From NCBI GenBank assembly GCA_963775975.1, contig CAVZKX010000001.1:992001-1056000 (forward strand): a DNA stretch of 64,000 bases. Direction: 5' to 3'. The notes under the pieces are model-generated. The model was not told where the DNA came from. It saw only the letters and a program-made list of their open reading frames with translations, and ran no database searches. The DNA comes from JANXQG01 sp963775975 (GTDB lineage: Bacteria; Planctomycetota; Planctomycetia; Pirellulales; Thermoguttaceae). Position numbers and translations under genes: made by a program. Positions 44,624 to 53,946 of the stretch are shown here, piece by piece. Every line of letters starts with the position of its first letter. The first letter of the stretch is position 1.

Positions 44624-47367
44624 TTGGCAGCAGTCTCCGTCAATAGTTTCTTCCGTTCCGAGTTGGCCTCGGTGGCTTCTTGCAGCCGTCCGGCGGCGCG
44701 AAGGACGCGGCCGAGATTCCAATAGTGCTTGCTCAAAAGCTCGCGATAGGCTGTGACGTCCGCGGCATGGCGATAGGCGAAAAGTTGCTGATCGATCGCT
44801 TGCCGATATGCAGTGACCGCTTCACCGGGCTTCTTTAGCTGCTCCAGCATCATACCGCAGTTATTGAGCACGCCCGCCAAGCTGCTGTGGTAATTCAGTT
44901 CGTCGGGATAGTCCTTAACAAGTTTTTCCAGGATGTCGCGGGCCTGCCGGAAATATTCGCCGGCGTGGCTCGCATCGCCCGACTCGCTGAAGGCGCGGCC
45001 CAAGTTATTGTGACTCACAGCCAGATCCCGGCGAAACTGCACGACGGCCGGCGCCTTGCGCACCAACTGTTCTTGTGTTGCGATCGCCTCGCGGTAGGCG
45101 GTTTTCGAAAGGTCGCGGCGGCCGAGGTGCGCATCGAGGGCACCGAGGTTGTTGTAACTTAGCGCCAAGTCCCTGGCATATCCCAAGTCCTTGGGATGTT
45201 CGCTGGCGAGTCGCTTCTGGATGTCGATCGCCGCCCGATAGCACCGTTCGGACTCCTCGCCTTTGCTAAGGCTGAGAGCGTAGGCCAGGTTGTTGTAGCC
45301 CACGGCGAGGCCGGATTGGTAGGATGTTTCGTCCGGATAACGCCGGACGAGATCCTCCTCGATATGTAGCGATTGACCGAACGCGTCGGCCGCCTTGGCC
45401 AAGTCGCCGGTCTGCTGTTCCAGCAAGCCGAGATTGCCGTAGGTCAGGGCGAGATCACTGCTGAATTGCGGCTCGCCTTCATGTTCGGCAGCGAGCCGCC
45501 CCTGCGTGGCGATGGCGTCGCGGTAGGCGGCGCGGGCTTCCGCCGAGTTGCCCATCTGCGACAACAGCCAACCGATGTTGTTCTGGCAGACGGCTACCTC
45601 GGCCGAATGCCGGCTGTCCGCCGGCTGTTCGGCTGCCATTTGCTTGAAGAGCGCCTCGGCGCGGCGGTAGGCGGCAAGGGCCTGCCGCGCGCCGCCGAGC
45701 TCCTCGCGAATGGCGCCCATCTTGAAGTAGGTCGTCGCCAGATCGGCCCGCAGCGAAGGGTCTTCATCGGCTTGTTTGATGAAATCCTGATAATAGCTTA
45801 GCGTCTCGCCTAACACACCCTGCCGCAGCGGCTCGGCGCCGGGCAACGCGGCGAGTTGTTCTGCATGGCGGATTCCGAAGCGGTCGACAACCTGCCGCGC
45901 CTGGCGGAAGTATTTTTCCGCCTTCGCGAAGTTGTCCTCGGACTTCTTCAGCGCCTCCTCCGTATGACCTTGCGCGCGAACGATCATGCATACAGCCACG
46001 ATCAGGCCTGCGACCATCGTGGCGGCGACGGCCGCCGACGCACGGACCGCCTTGCGATGTCGTCGGCCCCATTTGGCGATGCGGCCCGCCAATGTCGGCC
46101 GCCGCGCGAATGTCGGCATCCCTTCCCGGAACCGCCGCAAATCGTCGGCCAACTCCTGCGCGGTCGCATATCTCTCCTCGCGATTCTTGGAGATGGCCTT
46201 CAGGACAATGTTTTCCAGGTCAAGCGGGATCGACGCATTGATCCGCCGTGGGCGGGTCGGCTCGTGCTCTACGATCCGGCCAATCATCTCTTGGCGGTCG
46301 CCGCCCTCGAAGGCGGCCCGAAGCGTGAGCAATTCGTAGAGCGTGACGCCCAGCGAGTAGACGTTGGTGCGGGGGTCGATGAGGCTCGACTTTCCTCCGG
46401 CCTGCTCGGGGCTCATGTATTGCAGCGTTCCCAGCACGTCGCCGGTCTTCGTCAGTCCTGCCTCTTCGGGCAATCGGGCCAAGCCGAAATCGGTGACCCA
46501 AAGTTTTCCACGAACGTCCAATAAGAGGTTTGACGGCTTGACGTCGCGGTGGATGATGCCGTACTGGTGGGCGTGGTGCAACGCTTCGGCGGCCTGGACG
46601 CCGAGATCGGCAACGGTGCGGAAGTAGTCGCGGCTATTGATCGCCAACGCCGCGGAAATTGCCGAGCCCGTGTCGGCTTGACGTATCGCCTCCGGCAAGC
46701 GAGTCACTGAGGACGATCCCGGCGGCGTGGACGATTCCGCCAGGTCGCGGAGTTCGCGAATCGCCTGGTCCACGGCCTGCCCTTCGATGTATTTCATCGA
46801 ATAATAGTGAACGCCGCGCTCGCAACCGACGGCGTAGATCGGCACGATATTGGGATGGTTCAACTGGGCAGCCGCTTGGGCTTCGTGGTTGAAGCGGGCG
46901 ATCTGTTTTTGATCCAACAGCGCGGCGAACGGCAGGACCTTCAAGGCGACTTTGCGGCCCAGCGAGATTTGCCGCGCCTCATAGACCACACCCATTCCGC
47001 CGCGTGAGATTTCGGCCAGGATGCGATAATCGCCGAGACATTTTTCGGCAGGTTCCAGGGGCGCCAAATGTTCGCTCGCACCATTCGATGCGACGGCGGC
47101 ATGATGCAACGAGTGGAGGCCCGCCAGACAGGCACGCAAGGGACCGGCAATCGTGGGATGCGCCGCGATCAACGCCTCCTCGTCCGCCAACTGGCCGCGT
47201 TCCAGTTCCACCAGATGGCCTTCCAGCGCGCTGGCCAGCCGCTCTTGCTCGTCGGGCGTTAAGGCGTCAATGGGCGCAGTATTTGGGGGCTGCCCCGATT
47301 TTGGCGGCAGCAATAACGGGATTGCTCCCTCGGCCATTGCGGAATCTGTCTGCGGTGCCGCGTTCAT
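44620..47367 (-). CDS. Transmembrane Ser/Thr protein kinase with C-terminal TPR domain
   Basis: 915 residues. The N-terminal 110 residues resemble the regulatory segment of planctomycete kinases. The Hanks-type kinase domain shows ISRGGMGVVYEARQ (P-loop), VALKVLPF (Lys), IIHRDVKPSNLLLD (catalytic loop), WVTDFGLARL (metal site) and LGTLQYMSPEQA. One transmembrane helix (ASAAVAATMVAGLIVAVCMI) follows at about residues 432-455, and the remaining 450 residues are at least ten TPR units (AYRRAEALFKQMAAEQP, NNIGWLLSQMG), placed outside the cytoplasm. Start ATG 47367 overlaps the ECF sigma stop as ATGA. This sigma-kinase pairing is known in planctomycetes (ECF-STK groups). Confidence 0.92.
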   Translation of the reverse strand: MNAAPQTDSAMAEGAIPLLLPPKSGQPPNTAPIDALTPDEQERLASALEGHLVELERGQLADEEALIAAHPTIAGPLRACLAGLHSLHHAAVASNGASEHLAPLEPAEKCLGDYRILAEISRGGMGVVYEARQISLGRKVALKVLPFAALLDQKQIARFNHEAQAAAQLNHPNIVPIYAVGCERGVHYYSMKYIEGQAVDQAIRELRDLAESSTPPGSSSVTRLPEAIRQADTGSAISAALAINSRDYFRTVADLGVQAAEALHHAHQYGIIHRDVKPSNLLLDVRGKLWVTDFGLARLPEEAGLTKTGDVLGTLQYMSPEQAGGKSSLIDPRTNVYSLGVTLYELLTLRAAFEGGDRQEMIGRIVEHEPTRPRRINASIPLDLENIVLKAISKNREERYATAQELADDLRRFREGMPTFARRPTLAGRIAKWGRRHRKAVRASAAVAATMVAGLIVAVCMIVRAQGHTEEALKKSEDNFAKAEKYFRQARQVVDRFGIRHAEQLAALPGAEPLRQGVLGETLSYYQDFIKQADEDPSLRADLATTYFKMGAIREELGGARQALAAYRRAEALFKQMAAEQPADSRHSAEVAVCQNNIGWLLSQMGNSAEARAAYRDAIATQGRLAAEHEGEPQFSSDLALTYGNLGLLEQQTGDLAKAADAFGQSLHIEEDLVRRYPDETSYQSGLAVGYNNLAYALSLSKGEESERCYRAAIDIQKRLASEHPKDLGYARDLALSYNNLGALDAHLGRRDLSKTAYREAIATQEQLVRKAPAVVQFRRDLAVSHNNLGRAFSESGDASHAGEYFRQARDILEKLVKDYPDELNYHSSLAGVLNNCGMMLEQLKKPGEAVTAYRQAIDQQLFAYRHAADVTAYRELLSKHYWNLGRVLRAAGRLQEATEANSERKKLLTETAAK

Positions 47368-47993
47368 GCCAGCCCCCGATTTTCCAGAATGCGCTGCATG
47401 TGACCGATTGCCCGTACCCACAGAATCCGCACAGCGCCCGGCGAGCGGCGCATGTGTTCGCCGACTTCGGCGAAGGAAAGCCCCTTAAAGTGCCGCAAGA
47501 CGAGCACCTCGCGGTAGTCGGGCGGAAGCTCGGCTAGTTGGTCGACGAGAATGTGCGCGGCCTCGCGGCTGCCGACGATCGCGCTCGGTGAGGCGGCCCG
47601 GTCGGCCAGGATTCCCATCAGCGACGTCGACGACCGCGAAGCCCCTTGCATGGCGTCCAGCGATACCTCGCGGCGAACCGCCCGCTTCGCGGCGTCCAAA
47701 TGCCTCTCCGTCATGCGCAGAATGTTGTTCGCCAGGATTTGCCGCAACCAACCCAGGAACTCTGCTTTCGTCCGGCCCCGAAACTGAGGAAAATCGCGAT
47801 AGGCGTCCAGCAGCGTGTCCTGCACCACGTCCGAAGGGCTACACCGCGATCGCAGGCGTCCATCTAGCCGCACTACCGCCACTGTGCGCAGATAATTCCC
47901 ATAGAGCTGCAAGAGTTCATTGAGACTCTCAGCCCGACCGGATTTCGCTGAGGCCAAAAGCCCCTCTACATCGTCCTGTTCGACAGGAGTCAT
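47364..47993 (-). CDS. ECF sigma factor of a kinase-linked group
   Basis: 209 residues. Region 2 is seen in RLRSRCSPSDVVQDTLLDAY and FLGWLRQILANNILRMTERH, region 4 in LPPDYREVLVLRHFKGLSFA and RSPGAVRILWVRAIGHMQRI. The long linker rich in Ser/Ala between them is typical of planctomycete ECF factors located next to Ser/Thr kinases. It heads a three-gene unit (sigma, kinase, secreted protein) coupled by ATGA overlaps. The kinase, rather than a classical anti-sigma protein, probably controls it. Confidence 0.9.
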   Translation of the reverse strand: MTPVEQDDVEGLLASAKSGRAESLNELLQLYGNYLRTVAVVRLDGRLRSRCSPSDVVQDTLLDAYRDFPQFRGRTKAEFLGWLRQILANNILRMTERHLDAAKRAVRREVSLDAMQGASRSSTSLMGILADRAASPSAIVGSREAAHILVDQLAELPPDYREVLVLRHFKGLSFAEVGEHMRRSPGAVRILWVRAIGHMQRILENRGLA

Positions 47994-48197
47994 TCGCGCA
48001 CTCCCCGAGTATCTTTAATAGGCCGAATCGCAAACGATTTGTTACACGGAAATTCCCCCCTAGGAGAGACTAATCTAGACCAGAAGCTTGGCTGGCTGCG
48101 TCGGCTGTTCAGCCTGCAAGGTCAATTGTTTCCTCGGCAGCTTGGCTGGTCAACTAGGCGCCGGTTCTAAAGTTACCTCAATTTGCACGAGCGCCCT

Positions 48198-48330
48198 CGT
48201 GACGACGCTCTGCGTCGTCACGATGCGGTTGGCCGCTCTGCGGCCAGGAGGGCCTAAGTCTCGATTGGATATAGAGTTACGTGGCCGCAGAGCGGCCATC
48301 AGTTCGTTCCCACGCAGAGCGTGGGAACGA
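48198..48330. repeat. Cluster of four hairpins sharing a CTCTGCG core
   Basis: Palindromes at about 48198-48222 (CGTGACGACG/CGTCGTCACG), 48231-48246 (TGGCCGC/GCGGCCA), 48281-48298 (TGGCCGC/GCGGCCA) and 48304-48330 (TCGTTCCCACGC/GCGTGGGAACGA). All centre on CTCTGCG or its complement CGCAGAG. The intergenic stretch 47994-48443 contains no gene. The last unit looks like a widespread palindromic repeat type. Confidence 0.75.
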
Positions 48331-48443
48331 GAAATACAAGGTACTTCTAGATTCCCATTGGCCAGTTTTTCAAACGCGAACATTTTTCGTGGGAAAAAAC
48401 TGGCCTTCCGTCACTGTAGCGGAGTTGGTGTAATCTGGCGACC

Positions 48444-49751
48444 ATGAATATTCGTGCTTTTCTCGCAATATCGTTGGCGATTTGCTGTATTACGGGCACT
48501 GGCTGGGCCCAGGACGTTCCGCCTCCTCCCGCGGCGCCGGATGTAGGGCCAGCCTTGCCCGCGCCGCCAGGAGAAATGCCTTCCGCCGCGCCATCCGCGC
48601 AGGGGCAGTACGCCGCGCCGCCTGCGCAAGGACAATATGTCGCGCCGCCCAGCGGATACGCGCCACAGGGACAAGTTTATCAGCAGCAGCCATATGTGGG
48701 ACCTACGGACGTGCCGCCTGGCACCTATGGGCCACCGCCGGGCACCGTAATGGTCGTGCCGCAGCCTTATCCCTACCCCTACCCGTATGGCCCACGCGGT
48801 CCCCGGCCACTGGTCCTCGTGCCCGCTCCGCCGCTGGCGTCGTCGCAGTGGAGCGTGGCGATCGATGCCTTGTTCCTGGAGCGCGATTCCGGCGGCGGCA
48901 TCCCGCTGGGCTATTCGGTTTACAATCCCGCATCCGGCCTGCCGCCCCAGGTGCCGACCGACAATCTCTATAGCGACGACGCCCTCTTTCCCTTGGAGGC
49001 GGGCGTCCGCCTGGAGATCAGCCATCAATTTACGGATTACTTTTCCGTTTCGGCGACCTATTGGGGCTTGCAGCAATGGTCGGTCGGCAACACGATCTAT
49101 GGCGACCCGGTCAACGACACCGTGCTCGCGTTTTCGCCTTACTTGCAACTGCCTAGCCTGCTCCTCGGCCTGGACAACTCGCTCAGCTACACCTACGCCA
49201 GCCAGGTCGAAAACGTGGAAGTGAACGCCGCCTTCCGCCTCAATAGAGATAACTCCTATTGGCATCTCGACTGGCTGTGGGGCGCTCGCTTCATCAATCT
49301 GTCCGATCAATTCACGCTTACCGGGATCGACGAGTTGAACAGCGCCCAGGAGGATCTCAAGTACACGACGAGCAATAATCTCGTTGGCGTGCAAACGGGA
49401 CTGGAGTTCGTGCATGGCTGGGGACGCTTCCAGTGGGAGACCGGCATCAAGGCTGGCCTGATGGTCAACATCTATAAGCAGCACGGCACTGACACGGCCA
49501 GCGATCCCGGCGGCGTGCCCGCCGGCTTTGTGCCGGGCGACGTATCCGCCAACGGCAGCGCGATGGCCGGCTTGTTCGAGGTCACGGTTGCCGCGCGGTG
49601 GCGGATCACCGACGAACTCTGGCTCCGGCTCGGCTACCAGTTCTACGACATCACCGGCGTGGCCCTCGCGCCGCGGCAGCTCAACGGTTTCGGCCACGGC
49701 GGCAACGTGGCCCTCGACGGGCTTTCGATTGGATTGCTGTATGGGTGGTAG
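48444..49751 (+). CDS. BBP7-like outer-membrane beta-barrel protein
   Basis: 435 residues: signal peptide (MNIRAFLAISLAICCITGTG), a Pro/Gln/Gly/Tyr-rich region (residues 25-125) with A-P-P-A-Q-G-Q-Y and P-Y-P-Y-P-Y repeats, then a beta-rich domain of about 300 residues (WSVAIDALFLERDSGG, LEAGVRLEISHQFTDYFSVS, WHLDWLWGARFINLSDQFTL, WLRLGYQFYDITGVAL) ending in GLLYGW with a terminal aromatic residue. This fits the BBP7-like barrel family frequent in planctomycetes. The Pro-rich part may span or bind the wall. Role unknown. The promoter region contains the palindrome cluster. Confidence 0.8.
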   Translation: MNIRAFLAISLAICCITGTGWAQDVPPPPAAPDVGPALPAPPGEMPSAAPSAQGQYAAPPAQGQYVAPPSGYAPQGQVYQQQPYVGPTDVPPGTYGPPPGTVMVVPQPYPYPYPYGPRGPRPLVLVPAPPLASSQWSVAIDALFLERDSGGGIPLGYSVYNPASGLPPQVPTDNLYSDDALFPLEAGVRLEISHQFTDYFSVSATYWGLQQWSVGNTIYGDPVNDTVLAFSPYLQLPSLLLGLDNSLSYTYASQVENVEVNAAFRLNRDNSYWHLDWLWGARFINLSDQFTLTGIDELNSAQEDLKYTTSNNLVGVQTGLEFVHGWGRFQWETGIKAGLMVNIYKQHGTDTASDPGGVPAGFVPGDVSANGSAMAGLFEVTVAARWRITDELWLRLGYQFYDITGVALAPRQLNGFGHGGNVALDGLSIGLLYGW

Positions 49752-49792
49752 CGCTGGAGTCCCGCCTTTAGGCGGCGCGTGTCATCGTGGCG

Positions 49793-49885
49793 GGGAATCG
49801 CGAAAAGGCGAAAGGGCGAAAACGCGAAGAGGTCAATTGCCATGCCTGTATTCGCGCTTTCGTACTTTTGCGATTTCGCGATCAA
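49793..49885. repeat. Inverted GCGAAAA-type arrays
   Basis: Units of the type TCGCGAAAAGGCGAAAGGGC at 49797-49832 are matched by TTCGCGCTTTCGTAC and GCGATTTCGCGA in the opposite sense up to about 49885, so the two halves can pair. They lie just downstream of the beta-barrel gene and could end its transcript. The rest of 49752-50055 shows no gene. Confidence 0.5.
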
Positions 49886-50055
49886 TGAACTCGACAGATT
49901 TCGGTTCAGGGCGAAAAACCGCTTGAAACCCGCCCCAATTCGACTATAATGGCGGCAGTCGATTGATCCTTTCATTCAAGCGAGCTATCCCACCGCGAGG
50001 CAGCGTTTAGTGCGCGTGGCCGTGTATCGGGTCAGTCTTCCTTGAAGGGTCTCGC

Positions 50056-51324
50056 ATGAAGTATTCTGGATATGCACTTGCCTTGACTTTTGCTTTTTGC
50101 GCGAGCAGAGCCGACTCGCAAACTTTCACGACGTTGTTGTCATTCACTGGCACTGGTGGCACGGCAAGCGGAGCGGCTCCTTACGGAAGCTTGACGGTAA
50201 GCGGCACGTCGCTGTTTGGAATGACAGTACTCGGCGGCGTCAATCGCGACGGCAATATCTTCAGCGTTGGCACGGATGGCACAAACTTCCAAAACCTTCT
50301 TTCCTTCACGGGAACTGGCGGCGCGGCAATCGGCGCAAATCCTTACGGCAGCTTGACGCTCACCGGCACGACGCTTTACGGCATGACGAGCGGGGGCGGC
50401 ACCAGCGGCTACGGCAACGTATTCAGCGTCGGAACGAGCGGCGCGAATTACCAAAATCTTCTTTCGTTAACAGGAAATGGCGGCGCGGCGATCGGTCGAT
50501 ACCCACGAGGCAACTTGACGCTCAGCGGCACCACGCTTTACGGAATGTCATACCAGGGCGGCTTCAACGGCTACGGCAACGTCTTTAGTGTCGGCGGCAA
50601 CGGTACGAATTACCAAAACCTTATTTCCTTCGTAGGATCTGTCGACCCGGCGAGCGGCCAGGAGCCATTCGGCAGCTTGACACTCAGCGGCACGATGCTT
50701 TACGGCATGTCGTACGTGGGCGGCGCGAATCATTTAGGCAACGCTTTCAGCATTGGCACCAACGGCACGAATTACCAGAATCGTCTTTCCTTCACCGGCA
50801 CCAGCGGCGCGGCAAGCGGTCAGTATCCGAACGGCAACCTGACGCTCAGCGGAACAACGCTCTACGGCATGACTTACCAGGGCGGCGCGAACGGCTTCGG
50901 CAATGTCTTCAGCGTCGGCACGGATGGCACAGGTTACCACAACCTACTTTCCTTCACGGGAACTGGCGGCGCGGCAAGCGGCGCCAATCCAGAAGGCAGC
51001 TTGACGCTCAGCGGGACGACGTTGTATGGCTTGGCGTATCAGGGCGGAGCCAAGAATAAGGGCGCTATTTTCAGTGTCGGCATCGACGGCTCTGGGTATC
51101 ACAGCCTCTTCAGTTTCACCGGCAGCGCCGACGGCGGTTTTCCTTTGGGAGATTTAACACTGAGCAGCGGCACGCTCTTTGGAATGACTAACGCAGGCGG
51201 GATAAACAATAACGGGACCGTGTTCGCCCTCACGTTGCCCACGCCCGAGCCGGGCACGCTCGCGCTCGCCGGGTCTGCCGCGGCAGCGCTTGTGGCTTAT
51301 CGCTGGCGGCGGCGGCGATGCTGA
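50056..51324 (+). CDS. GloVer-repeat PEP-CTERM protein
   Basis: 422 residues: short signal peptide (MKYSGYALALTFAFCASRAD), then eight or nine tandem repeats of about 45 residues with the consensus G-x-L-x-x-x-G-x-x-L-Y-G-M-(T/S)-x-x-G-G-x-x-x-x-G-x-x-F-S-x-G, matching the TIGR03803 'GloVer' tandem repeat family, predicted to form a beta-propeller. The C-terminus is a PEP-CTERM signal: TPEPGTLALAG, an Ala-rich helix and YRWRRRRC. It would be processed by exosortase and placed in the envelope. The repeats are close to each other at DNA level, suggesting recent expansion. Confidence 0.88.
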   Translation: MKYSGYALALTFAFCASRADSQTFTTLLSFTGTGGTASGAAPYGSLTVSGTSLFGMTVLGGVNRDGNIFSVGTDGTNFQNLLSFTGTGGAAIGANPYGSLTLTGTTLYGMTSGGGTSGYGNVFSVGTSGANYQNLLSLTGNGGAAIGRYPRGNLTLSGTTLYGMSYQGGFNGYGNVFSVGGNGTNYQNLISFVGSVDPASGQEPFGSLTLSGTMLYGMSYVGGANHLGNAFSIGTNGTNYQNRLSFTGTSGAASGQYPNGNLTLSGTTLYGMTYQGGANGFGNVFSVGTDGTGYHNLLSFTGTGGAASGANPEGSLTLSGTTLYGLAYQGGAKNKGAIFSVGIDGSGYHSLFSFTGSADGGFPLGDLTLSSGTLFGMTNAGGINNNGTVFALTLPTPEPGTLALAGSAAAALVAYRWRRRRC

Positions 51325-51332
51325 CGCGCTGA

Positions 51333-51405
51333 TATTAAACACGAAGGCACGAAGAGCACGAAGAAAAAGCAGAAATCTTCGTGTCCTTCGTGCCTTCGTG
51401 TTTAA
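51333..51405. terminator. Inverted CACGAAG array between convergent genes
   Basis: CACGAAGG-type units at about 51335-51363 pair with CCTTCGTG-type units at 51378-51403 (arms starting TTAAACACGAAG and ending CTTCGTGTTTAA). Placed between the ends of two convergent genes, it can act as a bidirectional terminator. It is also another short-unit inverted array of the kind seen across the window. Confidence 0.6.
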
Positions 51406-51410
51406 TCTTG

Positions 51411-52750
51411 CTAATAACGTCCGGCCGGCGCGGCCGGGTCTGTGCGGCGGGCTGTGCGGTCGGCGGTCGGAGCTTCCGTTGGCGGCATGACGAGCTTCAT
51501 GCCGGGCGTGAGGTAATCGTAGTCTTTTCCAAGCGACTCGCGGTTGAGTTGATAGATGTCCGCCCAGCGGGAAACCTTGCCGAGCTCGTTGCGGGCGATG
51601 CTCCAGAGCGTATCTCCCTCTTGGACGACGTACGTCCGCCCGCCGGAGTAGGCGGCAAGCGTGGCCGTGCCCGCGGCGCGGTTCCGCACGGCGTCGCGAT
51701 GATTCGCGCGGGGCAGAAATCGGGATAGTCCTTCTCCAACTGGGTCACCGGCGGCGTGGTTATTAGGAGGCCGGGCGCGAGCCGGTCGGGCCGTGCCGCC
51801 TTGCCGCGATTGGCCTCGGCCAGGGCCTTAAAGTACGCGCCGCTGCCGTAGACCCGCTGCGAGATGGTCCAATAACTATCGTTCGGCAGGACTTCGTACA
51901 TGCCGTCGGCCCGCAACGGGTTCGGCGGCACGGCCGGCTGTTGAAACTCCTCGCGCCGCGCGGCGTCGGCGCGGGCATATCCAGGACCCGGATAGCCGGC
52001 GGCGCTGTTGTCTGAAACCTGTGCGGCGGCAGCCGATTCATTGCCGAAGCGCGAATTGCGGGCGGTGTTATTTGCGGCCGGGTAGGTCGGTTGTCCGTAG
52101 TTGGGCTGGGTTGGCGGCAATTGGTTGGGCATCGGTTCTTTGCGCGGCAATGCAGCAGCGCCGGACCGGCGATTCTCGACCGAATCGACCTCGCCCCGTC
52201 CGCCGATCGAATAGTCAGGGTGCGGCTGGGTTTCGCTGCGTACGGCGCCGAAAGGTGCGCGGTTTTCGAATGCTGCGCCGTGTTCCTCTCGTGCATGACC
52301 ATCGGGCTGCCGGGCCGCCTCACCGGAAACGTCGCCGCTGACTTGGATCACCATCGGCTTCGCATTGCTGACATCGGCTCGACTGCTTGCCGGCACGGCA
52401 TAGCGATCGTCCGACGCCTCCGGCGAGAGCTTTGCCGGCTCACCGGTTGCCTTGTGTTCGTCCTCATGTCGATCGTGCTTCGCGAGGCTGGGAGGCGCGG
52501 CCGCTTCGATGTCTTTCACGCCAGTTTCAGGCGCGATCGGAGCGGGCGCGGAGTCGGCGAACGTGGGCCGGCGGGCCTCGACTTCCTTAGCTTGATGCTC
52601 GTTTCGCGGTTCCTCCAAACGCGCGACCAACGTGTCGGACTGAGCGGCCGGCCGCATCAATCGCCGCACGGTGACGGACACGAGAATGACCGCGAGCAAG
52701 AGCAGCACCGACAGACCAACCACGATTTCCCGATTCCGCTTGACCTTCAT
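51411..52750 (-). CDS. Single-pass membrane protein with LysM domains, one frameshift
   Basis: About 446 residues. MKVKRNREIVVGLSVLLLLA starts a membrane anchor (residues 9-28), then comes a long, charged, Ala/Pro-rich stretch. LysM-type peptidoglycan-binding modules follow: ADGMYEVLPNDSYWTISQRV and, after a frame break near 51,713, RTYVVQEGDTLWSIARNELG with YLTPGMKLVMPP. It lies 87 bp downstream of rsmH on the same strand, where a division gene such as ftsL stands in other bacteria, so a link to cell-wall metabolism is likely. The substrate is presumably peptidoglycan. Confidence 0.78.
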
Positions 52751-52837
52751 TTCCGTGTCTCCATACGTCCGTGCAGGGATTTTTCTTGGCGCGGGATAAT
52801 AATCGCTCCGCCGAATGATGTAAACGCCAACAGCGCT

Positions 52838-53718
52838 TCAATTTCGCTGGGAGATGCGAAGTTTTGCGCTCCGAGAACGCGGATTCGCGGCGATTTCCTC
52901 ATCGGAGGGGATGGCGGGCTTTCGCGCGAGTGCCGCCAAACGCGGATCGTCGCGAAAGGCTTCCTTGACCCGGCGATCTTCGAGCGAATGAAAGCTGATC
53001 ACGGCCAGCCGTCCGCCCGGCCGCAGGCAATCGGGCAGCCGGCGAAGGGCGATTTCCAGCGACTTCAGCTCATCGTTGACGGCAATTCGCAGGGCCTGGA
53101 AGGTCCTGGTCGCCGGGTCGATCCGCTCGTGCCGGGAGCGGGGAACGCAGCGCCGCACTAGTTCGGCCAGTTCGGCGGACGTTTCGATCGGCCTGTCGTG
53201 TCGCCGCTCGACGATCGCGCGGGCGATCCGCCGGCTATGGCGTTCTTCGCCATAGAGGTAAATCAAGTCAGCCAGATGCTCCGCACTGAGCCGCTCTAGC
53301 AGTCGCCAGGCCGGTTTGCCCTGCATCGGATTAAACCGCAGATCCAGCGGGCCGGTGGACGAAAAGCTGAACCCCCGCTCTTCGTCCGCCAATTGATCGC
53401 TGGAAAGGCCGAGATCGAGCACGATGCCGTCAACCGCTTCAATCTCAAGTTCGCCAAGCACTTCGGGCAAGTCGCAAAAGTTGGCCTGCACCGCCGTTAC
53501 GGGCAGGCCGGCAAAGTGCTGGCGTGCCGCATCGACCGCTGCGGGATCGCGGTCCAGTGAGATCAGCCGGCCGCCGGGCCGCACCGCTTCGGCCAATGCC
53601 CGGCTGTGGCCGCCGCCGCCTAGCGTGCCATCGACGACGATCGCGCCCGGCCGGGCGCAAGGCCGGCGAGCACCTCGGCGAGCATTACCGGCGAATGGAC
53701 TGAGGTTGGAACTGACAT
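52838..53718 (-). CDS. rsmH: 16S rRNA m4C1402 methyltransferase RsmH, one frameshift
   Basis: About 293 residues. VVDGTLGGGGHSRALAEAV is the SAM-binding motif, LDRDPAAVDAA the second, VDGIVLDLGLSSDQLADEER the catalytic segment, and TRTFQALRIAVNDEL plus LAVISFHSLEDRRVKEAF the RsmH-specific C-terminal blocks. The frame reading MSVPTSVHSPVMLAEVLAGL from ATG 53718 is the proper N-terminus; it joins the rest after one missing G near 53,652 (GCGCCCGGCCGGGCGCG). rsmH normally heads the division and cell-wall cluster; here only the LysM gene follows. Confidence 0.9.
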
Positions 53719-53946
53719 AGTTCCATCGTAGGTTTGATTTGCCGCGAGCGAAAGCCCGACCGGCTCGTATCATTTCCACCAGCAGCGGCCAAAAACCGGC
53801 ATGATTTAAATGAAACGCTCACTCCGCGACAGAACCTACCTAGCGGGCGGTATGTCCTTTCACGTACCCCAGGCGAATAATGTTATTAGAAACGAACAAA
53901 AATAGGGCCTGTCTGCGTAGTATCCAAGGGCATTGAGGAGGCAGAC

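Noticed and set aside
52587..52841. Small gene between rsmH and the LysM gene (possible ftsL)
   Set aside because: The 84-codon frame overlaps the start of the LysM gene and has no transmembrane helix; it is a shadow frame.
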